Assembly (NCBI GenBank): GCA_022563535.1
Contig: JADFNE010000026.1
Location: forward strand, 1-57,986
Length of the DNA stretch: 57,986 nucleotides
Reading direction: 5' to 3'
Source: Myxococcales bacterium
GTDB lineage: Bacteria; Myxococcota_A; UBA9160; UBA4427
The notes beneath the pieces are model-generated. The model made no database searches. It was given only the letters and a program-made list of their open reading frames with translations, and was not told the DNA's origin. Below are positions 1 to 8,192 of the stretch, in pieces; the stretch's first letter is position 1; the number at the start of each line of letters is the position of its first letter. Made by a program: the position numbers and the translations under genes.

Positions 1-2
1 TC

Positions 3-1331
3 GATTACATTCAAAAGCCCTTCGATCCCGAGATCCTGAAAAAAAAGGCCGAAAGATTTCTCGAGCTTCACAAAGACAAGAAGCGGATTTTGTTCCAGCG
101 TACTCAGGCGGAGTTACGCGTGGCCCAGCGTACCGCCGAACTCGAAGTGGCGCTCACAGCCGCGACCGTGGCCGAACAAGCCAAGGCGAATTTCCTCGCC
201 AACATGAGCCACGAACTCAGGACTCCTCTCCACGGCATCATCGGACTCACAGAAAACATGCTTGCCGATGGACTTTCGGATCCGCATCAAGATTCCGCGA
301 GCAGTGTCATCGCTTCCGCCCGTGATCTGGTGGGGCTGATCGACGAAGTGCTGGATTTTGCGAAAGTGGAAGCGGGATACTCCGGACTCGACTCGGTTCC
401 CCTCGACCTGGCCAAGATCGTCAAGGGCGTCGGCGCGCTTCTGCAACCTCGCGCCGACGAGTTGTCTGTCGATTTCAGTGTCGAGGTATCCGACGATATT
501 CCGGCCGGACTGTTCGGAGACCCGTTGCGGGTCAAGAAAGTCGTCTTGAATATGGCATCCAACGCAATCAAGTACAGTGCGGATGCAACGGTCTCGATTG
601 CAGTCGATGTCGCGACCACTCGCGACGGCTGGGTAGCTGCCCAGATTCGATTCGAAGACACCGGAATCGGGATCGACGAGACTGCCATTCCGCATATTTT
701 CGAGAGCTTTGTGCAGGTTGATTCGTCGCCCACACGCAAGTACAACGGGGCAGGGTTGGGCCTGAGCCTCACGAATTCGATCATCGACATCATGCGAGGG
801 ACGATCGATGTCCGGAGCAACCTGGGGGAAGGGACGGTGTTCGAAGTTTCTTTTCCGCTCGCCCAAGCGGCCGAAGAACCCTCGAGCGATTCCGCAAAGA
901 CAGGACAGAACGCACTCTCTACGCCGGAGATCATCGAGAAACTCCAGGGGATGCGAGTTCTTCTCGCGGAAGACAACATAATCAATCAAAAGGTCGCGGA
1001 GCGGGCCCTTCGGCGGATCGGGTGTGAGGTACACCTCGTGTCGGATGGGCTGGAGGCGGTAGAAGCGGCGTCCAACCACGACTTCGATGTGATCCTGATG
1101 GATTGGCGCATGCCCAACATGGACGGACTCGAGGCAACGAGGGTCATTCGGGAAACGGCAGCGGGGGAACATCTCCCGATCATTGCGTTGACCGCAAACG
1201 CGATGAAGGGAGATCGGGAAACCTGCATGCGGGCGGGGATGACGGACTACCTCTCCAAGCCGATCAACTGGTCCGCCCTCTCGACGCTGCTGATCAACCT
1301 GCGCGAGGGCAACGAAGAGCCTGAAAGCTGA
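3..1331 (+). CDS. Hybrid histidine kinase/response regulator (partial, 5' end off window)
   Basis: Two-component phosphorelay protein, probably cytoplasmic in the visible part. The reading frame is open to the left edge, and the first visible residues (DYIQKPFDPEIL) are the end of a receiver domain with its conserved Lys-Pro. The gene therefore starts upstream of the window, and the TTG at position 90 is internal. After a short coiled coil come a HisKA dimerisation domain with the H-box (NMSHELRTPLHG, phospho-accepting His) and an HATPase_c domain with N-box (NMASNAIKYS), G1 (DTGIGID) and G2 (NGAGLGL). A complete C-terminal receiver follows (VLLAEDNIINQ, phospho-acceptor Asp in LMDWRMPNMDG, Lys in YLSKPI). 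The order is REC-HisKA-HATPase-REC. No membrane segment is visible. The signal is unknown, and the next gene is unrelated. Confidence 0.93.
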   Translation, partial: DYIQKPFDPEILKKKAERFLELHKDKKRILFQRTQAELRVAQRTAELEVALTAATVAEQAKANFLANMSHELRTPLHGIIGLTENMLADGLSDPHQDSASSVIASARDLVGLIDEVLDFAKVEAGYSGLDSVPLDLAKIVKGVGALLQPRADELSVDFSVEVSDDIPAGLFGDPLRVKKVVLNMASNAIKYSADATVSIAVDVATTRDGWVAAQIRFEDTGIGIDETAIPHIFESFVQVDSSPTRKYNGAGLGLSLTNSIIDIMRGTIDVRSNLGEGTVFEVSFPLAQAAEEPSSDSAKTGQNALSTPEIIEKLQGMRVLLAEDNIINQKVAERALRRIGCEVHLVSDGLEAVEAASNHDFDVILMDWRMPNMDGLEATRVIRETAAGEHLPIIALTANAMKGDRETCMRAGMTDYLSKPINWSALSTLLINLREGNEEPES

Positions 1332-1405
1332 GGCCCCGAGCTCCGGTGTCCCGAGTGGCCCGGATCGCTATTCTTTCGCCTCGAACGTGAGGAGCGAAAG
1401 CGAGC

Positions 1406-2446
1406 ATGACGAGTGACCCGGCGATCAAAGGCCTGCGACCCGACTCGGTAAGCGACTGGCTCGAGCGCAACGTCGACGGGCTTCGGCCGCCCTTCAGGTT
1501 TGAACGCATCATAGGGGGCCACTCCAACCTGACTTACAAGATCAGCGACGCATCCGGTCGTCGCGCCGTATTGCGCAGGCCTCCAACCGGCTCCGTGCTC
1601 GCGACCGCACACGACATGGCGCGCGAATACCGAATCGTCACGGCGATCGGACGCAGTAGCGTGCCGGTTCCGACGACCTACGCCCTGTGCGAAGACGTCG
1701 AAGTCAACGATGCCCCCTTCTACGTGATGGACTATGTCGAAGGGACCGTGTTGAACGATGCACAGACCACCGAGGCACTGCTCGACGAGTCTGCTCGGCG
1801 CAGATTGAGCGAACACACCGCCGAGGTGCTCGCCGATTTGCATGCGATCGACCCCGACACGATCGATCTCGGCGACCTCGCGAAGCGCGAGGACTACATC
1901 GCGCGACAACTCAAGCGCTGGAAGGGGCAGTGGGAGAAGAGCAAGACCCGGGAACTGCCGGAGATGGACGAAGTCTTCGCGGGGCTGTCGTCAAACATTC
2001 CAAAACAATCGGGTTCGGGAATCGTCCACGGGGACTATCGGCTGGGCAACATGCTGGTCAGCGAAAAGGGGCGCATTCTGGCGCTGCTCGATTGGGAACT
2101 CTGCACCCTCGGCGATACCCTCGCCGATGTCGGGTACCTGATGAACAACTGGTTCCAGCCCGACGAGCCGTCGACCGATGGCGCCGCGGCGTTTGGACCG
2201 ACGTCGATCGGCTGCTTTTCGACGCGCGAAGAGTTCGTGGCCCGCTACTCCGAACTGTCCGGGCGCGAAGTGTCGTCGATCAACTACTACCGGGCATTTC
2301 AGTACTGGCGACTCGCCGCGATCGTCGAGGGGGTTCTGTCCCGCTACCTCAAGGGGGTGATGGCGAACGAGGCCGATACGGATGTGTTCCGAAAACAGGT
2401 CGACGGTATGGCGATTTCGGCCCTTGAATTGATCCGCGACATCTAG
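1406..2446 (+). CDS. APH-family phosphotransferase (ACAD10/FadE36-like)
   Basis: Aminoglycoside-phosphotransferase-fold kinase of 346 aa. The catalytic loop reads VHGDYRLGNMLV (Asp base and Asn), and the metal-binding segment is LLDWELCTLGDTLADVG. This subgroup is the one related to the kinase domain of human ACAD10 and often sits near acyl-CoA dehydrogenases. It is thought to phosphorylate hydroxylated acyl substrates rather than antibiotics, so a resistance role should not be assumed. The ATG at 1406 follows a purine-rich GGAGCGAAAG. It stands alone between the kinase gene and a terminator, and no substrate can be read from context. Confidence 0.85.
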   Translation: MTSDPAIKGLRPDSVSDWLERNVDGLRPPFRFERIIGGHSNLTYKISDASGRRAVLRRPPTGSVLATAHDMAREYRIVTAIGRSSVPVPTTYALCEDVEVNDAPFYVMDYVEGTVLNDAQTTEALLDESARRRLSEHTAEVLADLHAIDPDTIDLGDLAKREDYIARQLKRWKGQWEKSKTRELPEMDEVFAGLSSNIPKQSGSGIVHGDYRLGNMLVSEKGRILALLDWELCTLGDTLADVGYLMNNWFQPDEPSTDGAAAFGPTSIGCFSTREEFVARYSELSGREVSSINYYRAFQYWRLAAIVEGVLSRYLKGVMANEADTDVFRKQVDGMAISALELIRDI

Positions 2447-2479
2447 CGAGTCGACGATCGACTAAAAAATCTTCCAGCC

Positions 2480-2516
2480 TCCCCCCCTGTGGGGTTCTCG
2501 TTCCTGGGGGTTTTTA
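2480..2516 (+). terminator. Probable Rho-independent terminator
   Basis: A C-run at 2481-2487 can pair with a G-run at 2506-2510, which is followed at once by TTTTT (2511-2515). It lies 35 bases after the phosphotransferase stop codon. An alternative shorter hairpin (CCCC-TGT-GGGG) uses the same C-run. Confidence 0.55.
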
Positions 2517-2741
2517 TTGCGTGTGGCTCGATGGAAACCTCCCCGATTCGAAGTAGCGAGCTAGAAGTGGTCTACCGAGTTTCAACGATATGAATAGAAG
2601 ACTCTGCCCGCGACGGCCTTGGACTGCACATGACTCTGGTGTTCGACCGTTCGGAAGCTATTATTCCGCGCCACTGAACCAGGACTGGACGGTGTTGTCC
2701 GGGTCACCGGTCTTAGTTTTATCCCCGAATTGAGGTACGTC

Positions 2742-3623
2742 ATGTCGGCTTTGGTAGCCGAAACGGTTCGCAACTACATCGATCTCACCAAGCCGCGTCT
2801 CCTCCCGTTGGTCCTGTTCAGTGGACTTCCGGTGATGGGGATGAGCGCCAGTGGCTGGGCTCCAATTCCTTTGATGTGCTGGATTCTGATCGGAATCAGC
2901 CTGGCTGCCGCCAGTGCCAACACCCTCAACGCCTATCTCGAGATCGACAAAGATTCGCTGATGGAGCGGACCCGCAATCGTCCGTTGCCGGCCGGGCGAA
3001 TTGCCCCGCAGAACGCCCTGGTGTTCGGCATCGTTCTCGCTGTGCTTTCCACGTTCTTCTTGTATTGGGTGGGGGGCGCCATCGCTGCGGGCCTGGGCGT
3101 CGCGAGCATCCTTTTCTACGTTTTCGTCTATACCATCTGGGTAAAACCGCGTTCGTCTTGGAACGTGGTCGTGGGTGGTGCGGCCGGCGCGGTTTCGCCG
3201 CTGATTGCAGACGCAGCGCTCAACGGCACTGTGGGACCTGCAGGACTGAGTCTGTTCGCCCTGGTGTTCTTCTGGCAACCACCCCACGTCTGGGCGATCG
3301 CCCTGTATCGCAAAAGCGACTATCAGGCCGCGGGGATTCCGATGCTTCCCAATGTGGTGGGAGATGGGCCCACACGCTGGTGGATGTTGCTCTCCACCTT
3401 GTTCCTGGTGCCGGTCGCCCTCGCGCCGGTTGCGTTCGGTCTGATTGGGTCGGTTTATCTGGTCCTATCTCTGATCGCGAATGCATGGTTTATCTGGCAC
3501 GCCATTCAGGTAGTTCGCCTAAAGACTCTCGATAGTGCGCGCGCCATGTTTCGCGTTTCACTCGGCTACCTGTTCGCCTTGCTGGGGGCAATGTTGGTTG
3601 ATCTCGCCTTCTTCGGAACTTGA
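2742..3623 (+). CDS. ctaB: Heme O synthase (protoheme IX farnesyltransferase)
   Basis: Integral-membrane UbiA-family prenyltransferase that adds a farnesyl group to heme b to give heme o, the precursor of the heme a used by the oxidase encoded downstream. It has about 293 aa with multiple hydrophobic segments. The first Asp-rich motif lies within NAYLEIDKDSL and is followed by ERTRNRPLPAGR, the CtaB/CyoE signature. The ATG at 2742 is preferred over a TTG at 2730 because GAGG at 2732-2735 is a well-spaced ribosome-binding site. It is first in a run of same-strand oxidase genes. No heme A synthase (CtaA) is seen in the window. Confidence 0.95.
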   Translation: MSALVAETVRNYIDLTKPRLLPLVLFSGLPVMGMSASGWAPIPLMCWILIGISLAAASANTLNAYLEIDKDSLMERTRNRPLPAGRIAPQNALVFGIVLAVLSTFFLYWVGGAIAAGLGVASILFYVFVYTIWVKPRSSWNVVVGGAAGAVSPLIADAALNGTVGPAGLSLFALVFFWQPPHVWAIALYRKSDYQAAGIPMLPNVVGDGPTRWWMLLSTLFLVPVALAPVAFGLIGSVYLVLSLIANAWFIWHAIQVVRLKTLDSARAMFRVSLGYLFALLGAMLVDLAFFGT

Positions 3624-3680
3624 TTCTCAGATCACTCGCAAAGGCTACGGCTCACGATTGGCGGGAACCTTGCCGATGAG

Positions 3681-3709
3681 GCAAATCCCCGGCGGCGAAG
3701 GGGGTTTGC
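3681..3709. repeat. 10-bp inverted repeat downstream of ctaB
   Basis: GCAAATCCCC (3681-3690) pairs with GGGGGTTTGC (3700-3709), with one G:U in RNA, around a 9-nt loop. No T-run follows, so this is a strong hairpin in the 241-base ctaB-cytochrome gap rather than a typical terminator. It may attenuate transcription or stabilise an mRNA end. Confidence 0.5.
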
Positions 3710-3864
3710 AGCGCAGCGAATGTGCAACGATGCGTTGCACCCGAGGTTTCGTCGGGACAAGAATGGTACTTTGCTCGCCGCAATCGACGCACGATCCGCG
3801 CGTTCGAACAGCACACGCGAACGTAAAATTTGAACCCCGCGATTTCGCAACACAGGGGACGGCA

Positions 3865-4524
3865 TTGAACAAGAAATTCGCAGCCACGCTCGCAACCGTG
3901 GCCTGGAGCGTGCTGACGCTAGCTGTGGCAGGGGTTGCTCTCGCCGATGCCGATTCCAACTCCGAAGCCAACGCGCGCGGAGAGGTTCTGTTCGAACTCT
4001 GCAGGCAGTGTCATGGGCAAGAGGGTGAAGGAAAACAACCTTTCCTCGCGCCCGCGATCGCTGGCCTGGACCAGTGGTACATCGAATCCCAACTCAGCAA
4101 ATTCAAGGCCGGTACTCGGGGACTGCACCCTCAGGATCTCGGCGGCCTGCGCATGTATCCAATGTCGCAATGGTTGGCGAACGAAGCGGACATCAGTGCG
4201 GTCGCGGGATTCGTTGCTGGCCTGACCACGGCACCGCCGGTGCCGACCATCGAGGGCGGCGACGCTCACAAGGGTGAGGCTGCGTACGCCCTGTGTGCCG
4301 CATGCCATGGCAAGGCGGGCGAGGGCAACAAGGTGATGAATTCACCTCCCCTGCGCGGCATGAGTGACTGGTACCTGATGACGACCCTGCAGAAGTTCAA
4401 GGACGGAGTGCGGGGCAGCAACGCCGAGAATCCAACCGAAATGATGATGCGCGGTATGGCGATGAGCCTGACCGACGAACAGGCGATGAAAGATGTCATC
4501 GCCCACATCATGACGCTGAAATAG
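3865..4524 (+). CDS. Diheme cytochrome c (c4/c554-like, two class I domains)
   Basis: Exported electron carrier with two covalently bound hemes: CRQCH at residues 46-50 and CAACH at 144-148. Each is followed by a similar region (WYIESQLSKFKAG and WYLMTTLQKFKDG), so the protein is an internal duplication. Met residues after each repeat (MYPM, MMMRGM) are candidate axial ligands. The start is placed at TTG 3865, after AGGGG at 3853-3857, because it gives a clean Sec signal peptide (MNKKF, hydrophobic core, cleavage near ALADA). The frame is open further upstream, but that part does not look coding. The position just before the oxidase subunits suggests it donates electrons to CuA, the subunit II here having no fused heme domain. 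Confidence 0.9.
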   Translation: MNKKFAATLATVAWSVLTLAVAGVALADADSNSEANARGEVLFELCRQCHGQEGEGKQPFLAPAIAGLDQWYIESQLSKFKAGTRGLHPQDLGGLRMYPMSQWLANEADISAVAGFVAGLTTAPPVPTIEGGDAHKGEAAYALCAACHGKAGEGNKVMNSPPLRGMSDWYLMTTLQKFKDGVRGSNAENPTEMMMRGMAMSLTDEQAMKDVIAHIMTLK

Positions 4525-4542
4525 AAAAAGGTCAGAGACTCC

Positions 4543-4647
4543 ATGGCAAAAACGTATTCGCCCGAAGAACTGGCCAAACGAATCTTCTACCTCTCGATGG
4601 CGGCCCTTGGATCCTTCATCGCCGTCGTCTTCATTTTCATTCTCTAG
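4543..4647 (+). CDS. 34-aa single-span membrane peptide in the oxidase operon
   Basis: ATG at 4543 to TAG at 4645-4647 encodes 34 aa: a polar N-terminus (MAKTYSPEELAKRIFYLSMA) and one C-terminal transmembrane helix ending FIAVVFIFIL. It lies 18 bases after the cytochrome c gene and 12 bases before coxB on the same strand, so it is very likely co-transcribed. Small single-helix accessory subunits are common in cytochrome oxidases, and that is the likely role. I do not recognise a named family. An AAGG-type ribosome-binding site lies about 11 bases upstream. Confidence 0.65.
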   Translation: MAKTYSPEELAKRIFYLSMAALGSFIAVVFIFIL

Positions 4648-4659
4648 GGGCGAAATCGC

Positions 4660-5367
4660 ATGGTCTCTTACTTCATACCGGCTCTTTCGACCTACGCAGG
4701 GGATATCGATTTCATCATCGATTTGATCTTCTGGCTGGTGGGCTTCTGGTTCCTCCTCAGCGAAGGAGTTTTTTTCTGGCTGATCGTCCGTTACCGCAAG
4801 AAGGAAGGGGTTCCGGCCGAGTACATCACGGGTGAAACGCCGGAACAGAAGCGCTGGATCACGATCCCCCACTTTCTGGTTCTATTCTGCGACATCTTCA
4901 TTTTGTACTACGCAATTGCCGCCTGGTATGAGGTGAAGCAAAACTTGCCCGAACCCCAGGCCACAGTCCGAGTGATTGGCCAGCAATGGGCGTGGACCTT
5001 CGTGCATGAAGGCCCGGACGGAAAGTTCGATACTGCAGACGACATCACCGAGATGAACGAGCTTCATATCGAGGTGGACAAGCTCTACCACTACAAGTTG
5101 TCGGCCACCGACGTGCTGCACAGCTTCTCGGTGCCGGTCTTTCGACTCAAGCAAGACGCGATTCCCGGTCGTGTGATCACCGGTTGGTGGGAGGCCACGG
5201 GAACCGGTGAATTTTCGATCCAGTGCGCGGAGCTCTGTGGCATCGGCCATGCGCTGATGGGGGCTCGGATCTTCATCGAAACACCCGAGCGGCATGCGGC
5301 CTGGCTGGCGGAGCAGTCGTCCGTCGAGTACGCGGCCCTTACGCCGTCACAGTCGGTGAAGGAGTAG
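4660..5367 (+). CDS. coxB: Cytochrome c oxidase subunit II
   Basis: Carries the CuA centre that takes electrons from cytochrome c. It has 235 aa: two N-terminal transmembrane helices (about 20-45 and 70-90) and a periplasmic cupredoxin domain. The aromatic electron-transfer patch is GQQWAWTF. The CuA ligands are all present: H154 (in VLHSF), then C189, E191, C193, H197 and M200 in CAELCGIGHALM. There is no C-terminal cytochrome c domain, so the separate diheme cytochrome upstream may serve as donor. The coxA start follows 2 bases after the stop, implying translational coupling. Confidence 0.97.
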   Translation: MVSYFIPALSTYAGDIDFIIDLIFWLVGFWFLLSEGVFFWLIVRYRKKEGVPAEYITGETPEQKRWITIPHFLVLFCDIFILYYAIAAWYEVKQNLPEPQATVRVIGQQWAWTFVHEGPDGKFDTADDITEMNELHIEVDKLYHYKLSATDVLHSFSVPVFRLKQDAIPGRVITGWWEATGTGEFSIQCAELCGIGHALMGARIFIETPERHAAWLAEQSSVEYAALTPSQSVKE

Positions 5368-5369
5368 AG

Positions 5370-7076
5370 ATGGCGGAGTCGATTCCCCATGGTGTAGACG
5401 CGGCTCATGACGATCACGGTGATCATCATCAGCAGTCGTTCTGGCAGAAGTACATTTTCTCGACCGATCACAAGATGATCGCCATGCAGTACATGTTCAC
5501 CGGCATGGCCATGGGCTTGGTCGGTGCCTTCATGGCCTATACGTTCCGCATGCAGTTGGCGTTTCCCGGGGATCTGGTTCCGGGTTTCGGCCTCGTGACC
5601 CCCGCCAACTACAACGCGCTCGTTACCAATCACGGCACGATCATGATCTTTTGGGTCGCAATGCCGGTGTTGCTCGCGGCTTTCGCCAACTTCTTGATCC
5701 CGCTGATGATCGGCTGCGATGACATGGTCTTTCCCAAGATCAATCGCCTTTCGTATCAGATCTTCTTGCTCAGTACGATCGTGTTGATCGCCTCCTTCTT
5801 CGTGGAGGGCGGAGGCTTTGGTGGCGGCTGGACCGCCTATCCGCCGCTGTCCGGGAAGCCCATCTACAACCTCACGCCTTTGGGCTGCACCCTCTGGGTC
5901 ATCGCCGTAGGCTTGGAGTTCATCGCCTTCCTGCTCGGTGGGATCAACTTCATCACCACCACCATGAATGCTCGTGCTCCGGGCATGAAACTCTATGACA
6001 TTCCGATCGTGATCTGGATGATCGTGATCGCGAGCATCTTGTTCATGCTCTCCGTGGGTCCGCTGATTGCCGGTGCCATCATGCTGGTGTTCGACCAAAC
6101 ACTGGGGACAGCGTTCTTTGACCCGGACAAGGGCGGAGATCCCGTTTTGTGGCAGCACCTGTTCTGGTTCTTCGGACATCCCGAGGTCTACGTTGTCCTG
6201 ATGCCCGCAATTGGGATCACAGCGGAGATCATTACGGTGTTCGCGCGCAAGAAGCTGTTCGCCTACAAGACCGTGCTCCATACGGCGTTTGGTACCGGCG
6301 TGTTGAGCTTTACCGTCTGGGCCCATCACCAGTTCATTTCGGGGATCGACCCCCGTATGGCCAACGTCTTTACCGTGACGACCTTGCTCATCTCGATCCC
6401 GATTGCAGAAATGATGTTCGTCTACATCGCTACGCTCTACGGCGGGGCCATTACCCTGACCACACCCATGTTATGGGCCCTGGCGTTCATTGCGGAGTTC
6501 TTGATCGGTGGCGTCACGGGGATTTTCCTCGGAGCGAGTGGCGCAGATATCTACTTCCACGACACCTACTTTGTGCTCGCCCACTTCCACTACACGTTCT
6601 ATCCGATTGCCATCATCGGGACCTTTGCGGGATTTACCTTCTGGTTTCCAAAGATGTTCGGCAAAATGATGAACGAAACCCTGGGCAAGATTCACTTCTG
6701 GGGCACGATCATTCCGTTCAACTTGATCTTCATCCCTCTGTTCGTGCTCGGAGCGGCGGGGCAGCACCGGCGGATCTACGACTACACCGGCTTCCCGGAG
6801 TTGGCCAAGTACCAGGATGTTCGGGTGTTCGCGACGATGGCCTTGCTGGTCATGCTCGCGTTCCAGTTGGTGTTCTTCTACAACTGCCTCATCAGCTGGC
6901 GCAGTGGCAAGAAGGCCGGCAACAACCCGTGGAATTCAAATACCCTGGAATGGACCACCAGCTCACCCCCAGGTCATGGAAACTGGAAGGAACTTCCCAC
7001 GGTCTATCGCGGTCCTTACGAATACAGCACACCGGGTCGCGAAGAAGACTTCTGGCCCCAAAACGTTCCCAACTAG
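5370..7076 (+). CDS. coxA: Cytochrome c oxidase subunit I (aa3 type)
   Basis: Catalytic heme-copper subunit, 568 aa, many membrane spans. The ATG at 5370 has GGAGTAGAG just upstream, and the frame open before it overlaps coxB. Ligands seen: H88 (heme a), H270 with E272 and Y274 in FGHPEVY (CuB, D-channel Glu, cross-linked Tyr), H319/H320 (CuB), H405 and H407 in AHFHY (hemes a3 and a), and H397-D398 (Mg site). D118 in the DDMVFP segment matches the D-channel entrance Asp. FGHPEVY places it in the A1 class. The K-channel segment, normally PTGIK, reads PIAEM (residues 344-348), so the channel Lys and Thr are absent. The N-terminus is His/Asp-rich. Confidence 0.97.
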   Translation: MAESIPHGVDAAHDDHGDHHQQSFWQKYIFSTDHKMIAMQYMFTGMAMGLVGAFMAYTFRMQLAFPGDLVPGFGLVTPANYNALVTNHGTIMIFWVAMPVLLAAFANFLIPLMIGCDDMVFPKINRLSYQIFLLSTIVLIASFFVEGGGFGGGWTAYPPLSGKPIYNLTPLGCTLWVIAVGLEFIAFLLGGINFITTTMNARAPGMKLYDIPIVIWMIVIASILFMLSVGPLIAGAIMLVFDQTLGTAFFDPDKGGDPVLWQHLFWFFGHPEVYVVLMPAIGITAEIITVFARKKLFAYKTVLHTAFGTGVLSFTVWAHHQFISGIDPRMANVFTVTTLLISIPIAEMMFVYIATLYGGAITLTTPMLWALAFIAEFLIGGVTGIFLGASGADIYFHDTYFVLAHFHYTFYPIAIIGTFAGFTFWFPKMFGKMMNETLGKIHFWGTIIPFNLIFIPLFVLGAAGQHRRIYDYTGFPELAKYQDVRVFATMALLVMLAFQLVFFYNCLISWRSGKKAGNNPWNSNTLEWTTSSPPGHGNWKELPTVYRGPYEYSTPGREEDFWPQNVPN

Positions 7077-7143
7077 ACGGGAATGCTTGTCGAGCCCTCG
7101 ATGCCGCAAGGATCAGGGGTTCGAATAGGAATGTGAATCACGC

Positions 7144-7713
7144 ATGAGACCGATTGCCAATACTCGTAGCGGTTCAGGGATTCCCACCGGACTACTGGCG
7201 GTCTGGTGGATTGTCGGGTCCGAAATCGTAATCTTCGGCGGCATCCTCGCGTCCTACATCATGGGACGCCTGGCCCACGATGCCTGGGCCATTCAATCCG
7301 CCAACACCAATACCTGGATCGGCGCGACAAATACCCTGGTGCTCCTGACCTCGAGTTTGACGGCCGTGCTCGCGCACAAGGCGGCAGAAGAGGGCAACGG
7401 AAAGCTGGCGGCCCAGCGGCTCTACATGACCGTGGGTGGCGCGCTCACCTTTGTCTGCATCAAATCATTCGAATGGAACATGGAGATCAGCCACGGTTTT
7501 ACGATTACGGCGAGCCCGTTTTGGTCGTTCTACTACCTCGCCGGGGGAGTCCATGCTCTACATGTGATCGGCGGGGGCATCATCATGCTCATCGTGGCTC
7601 ACAAGGCCAAGAAGAACATGGAACTTCATCGGGTCGAATTGATCGGGATCTACTGGCACTTTGTCGATCTCGTCTGGATCTTCCTGTTTCCGCTGCTTTA
7701 CATTGCCAAGTAA
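7144..7713 (+). CDS. coxC: Cytochrome c oxidase subunit III (first copy)
   Basis: Membrane subunit III, 189 aa with about five transmembrane helices, so shorter than the seven-helix form. Recognisable segments are the first helix (WWIVGSEIVIFGGILASYI), SFEWNMEISHG, FYYLAGGVHALHVIGG and the C-terminal YWHFVDLVWIFLFPLLY, the classic end of the family. It stabilises subunit I and supports proton uptake. It lies 67 bases after coxA and is followed by subunit IV. A second, divergent subunit III gene lies at 8193. Confidence 0.93.
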   Translation: MRPIANTRSGSGIPTGLLAVWWIVGSEIVIFGGILASYIMGRLAHDAWAIQSANTNTWIGATNTLVLLTSSLTAVLAHKAAEEGNGKLAAQRLYMTVGGALTFVCIKSFEWNMEISHGFTITASPFWSFYYLAGGVHALHVIGGGIIMLIVAHKAKKNMELHRVELIGIYWHFVDLVWIFLFPLLYIAK

Positions 7714-7745
7714 GCTGCGAGCAAAGCCAAGCCAAAGGGTGAACA

Positions 7746-8177
7746 ATGTCTGAAGACGGACACCACACAAATTATGTCAAGATCTGGGCAATCCTGGTTG
7801 TCCTGCTGGGGATCAGCGTCGTCGGGCCGATGGCGGAGATCCGCTGGCTTACACTGGTCACGGCATTTGGGATTGCCTGTGTAAAGGCCTATTTGGTCGC
7901 TGATAAATTCATGCACATCAACCAGATGCCCAAGTTCGTGAATTACATCGTCGTCACGTGTCTGGTTTTCATGTTGCTGTTTTTCGCCGCGACCGCTCCA
8001 GACATCATGAACGACAGAGGCAGCAATTGGGTGAAGCCCACCTGGATCGCAGGGACTGAAAACGACTGGGTGACGGTGGGAATGGACCATCACGGTGAAG
8101 CGGCTGCTGATCTTGGTGAAGGCCATGGCGAAGGTCATGGCGAAGATCATGGTGATCATCACGGCGGGGCGCACTAA
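7746..8177 (+). CDS. coxD: Cytochrome c oxidase subunit IV (prokaryotic type)
   Basis: Small accessory oxidase subunit, 143 aa, with three hydrophobic helices (about 11-28, 36-52 and 65-84), as in the prokaryotic COX4 family. The C-terminal 40 or so residues are His/Gly/Asp/Glu-rich (GHGEGHGEDHGDHHGG). This tail is not part of the core family and could bind copper or another metal. AGGGTGA upstream of ATG 7746 fits a ribosome-binding site. It sits between two subunit III genes. Confidence 0.88.
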   Translation: MSEDGHHTNYVKIWAILVVLLGISVVGPMAEIRWLTLVTAFGIACVKAYLVADKFMHINQMPKFVNYIVVTCLVFMLLFFAATAPDIMNDRGSNWVKPTWIAGTENDWVTVGMDHHGEAAADLGEGHGEGHGEDHGDHHGGAH

Positions 8178-8192
8178 GCCATGGAGGGCGTG

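Noticed and set aside
90-1331. TTG at 90 as the start of the hybrid kinase
   Set aside because: The frame is open to the left edge, and the residues before it are the conserved end of a receiver domain, so the true start is outside the window.
3535-3864. N-terminal extension of the diheme cytochrome c
   Set aside because: The part before TTG 3865 overlaps ctaB in another frame, contains the intergenic hairpin and would place a signal peptide in mid-protein.
7105-7143. Possible tRNA because of GGGGTTCGAATAGG before coxC
   Set aside because: The gap between coxA and coxC is only 67 bases and no acceptor, D or anticodon stems can be formed.
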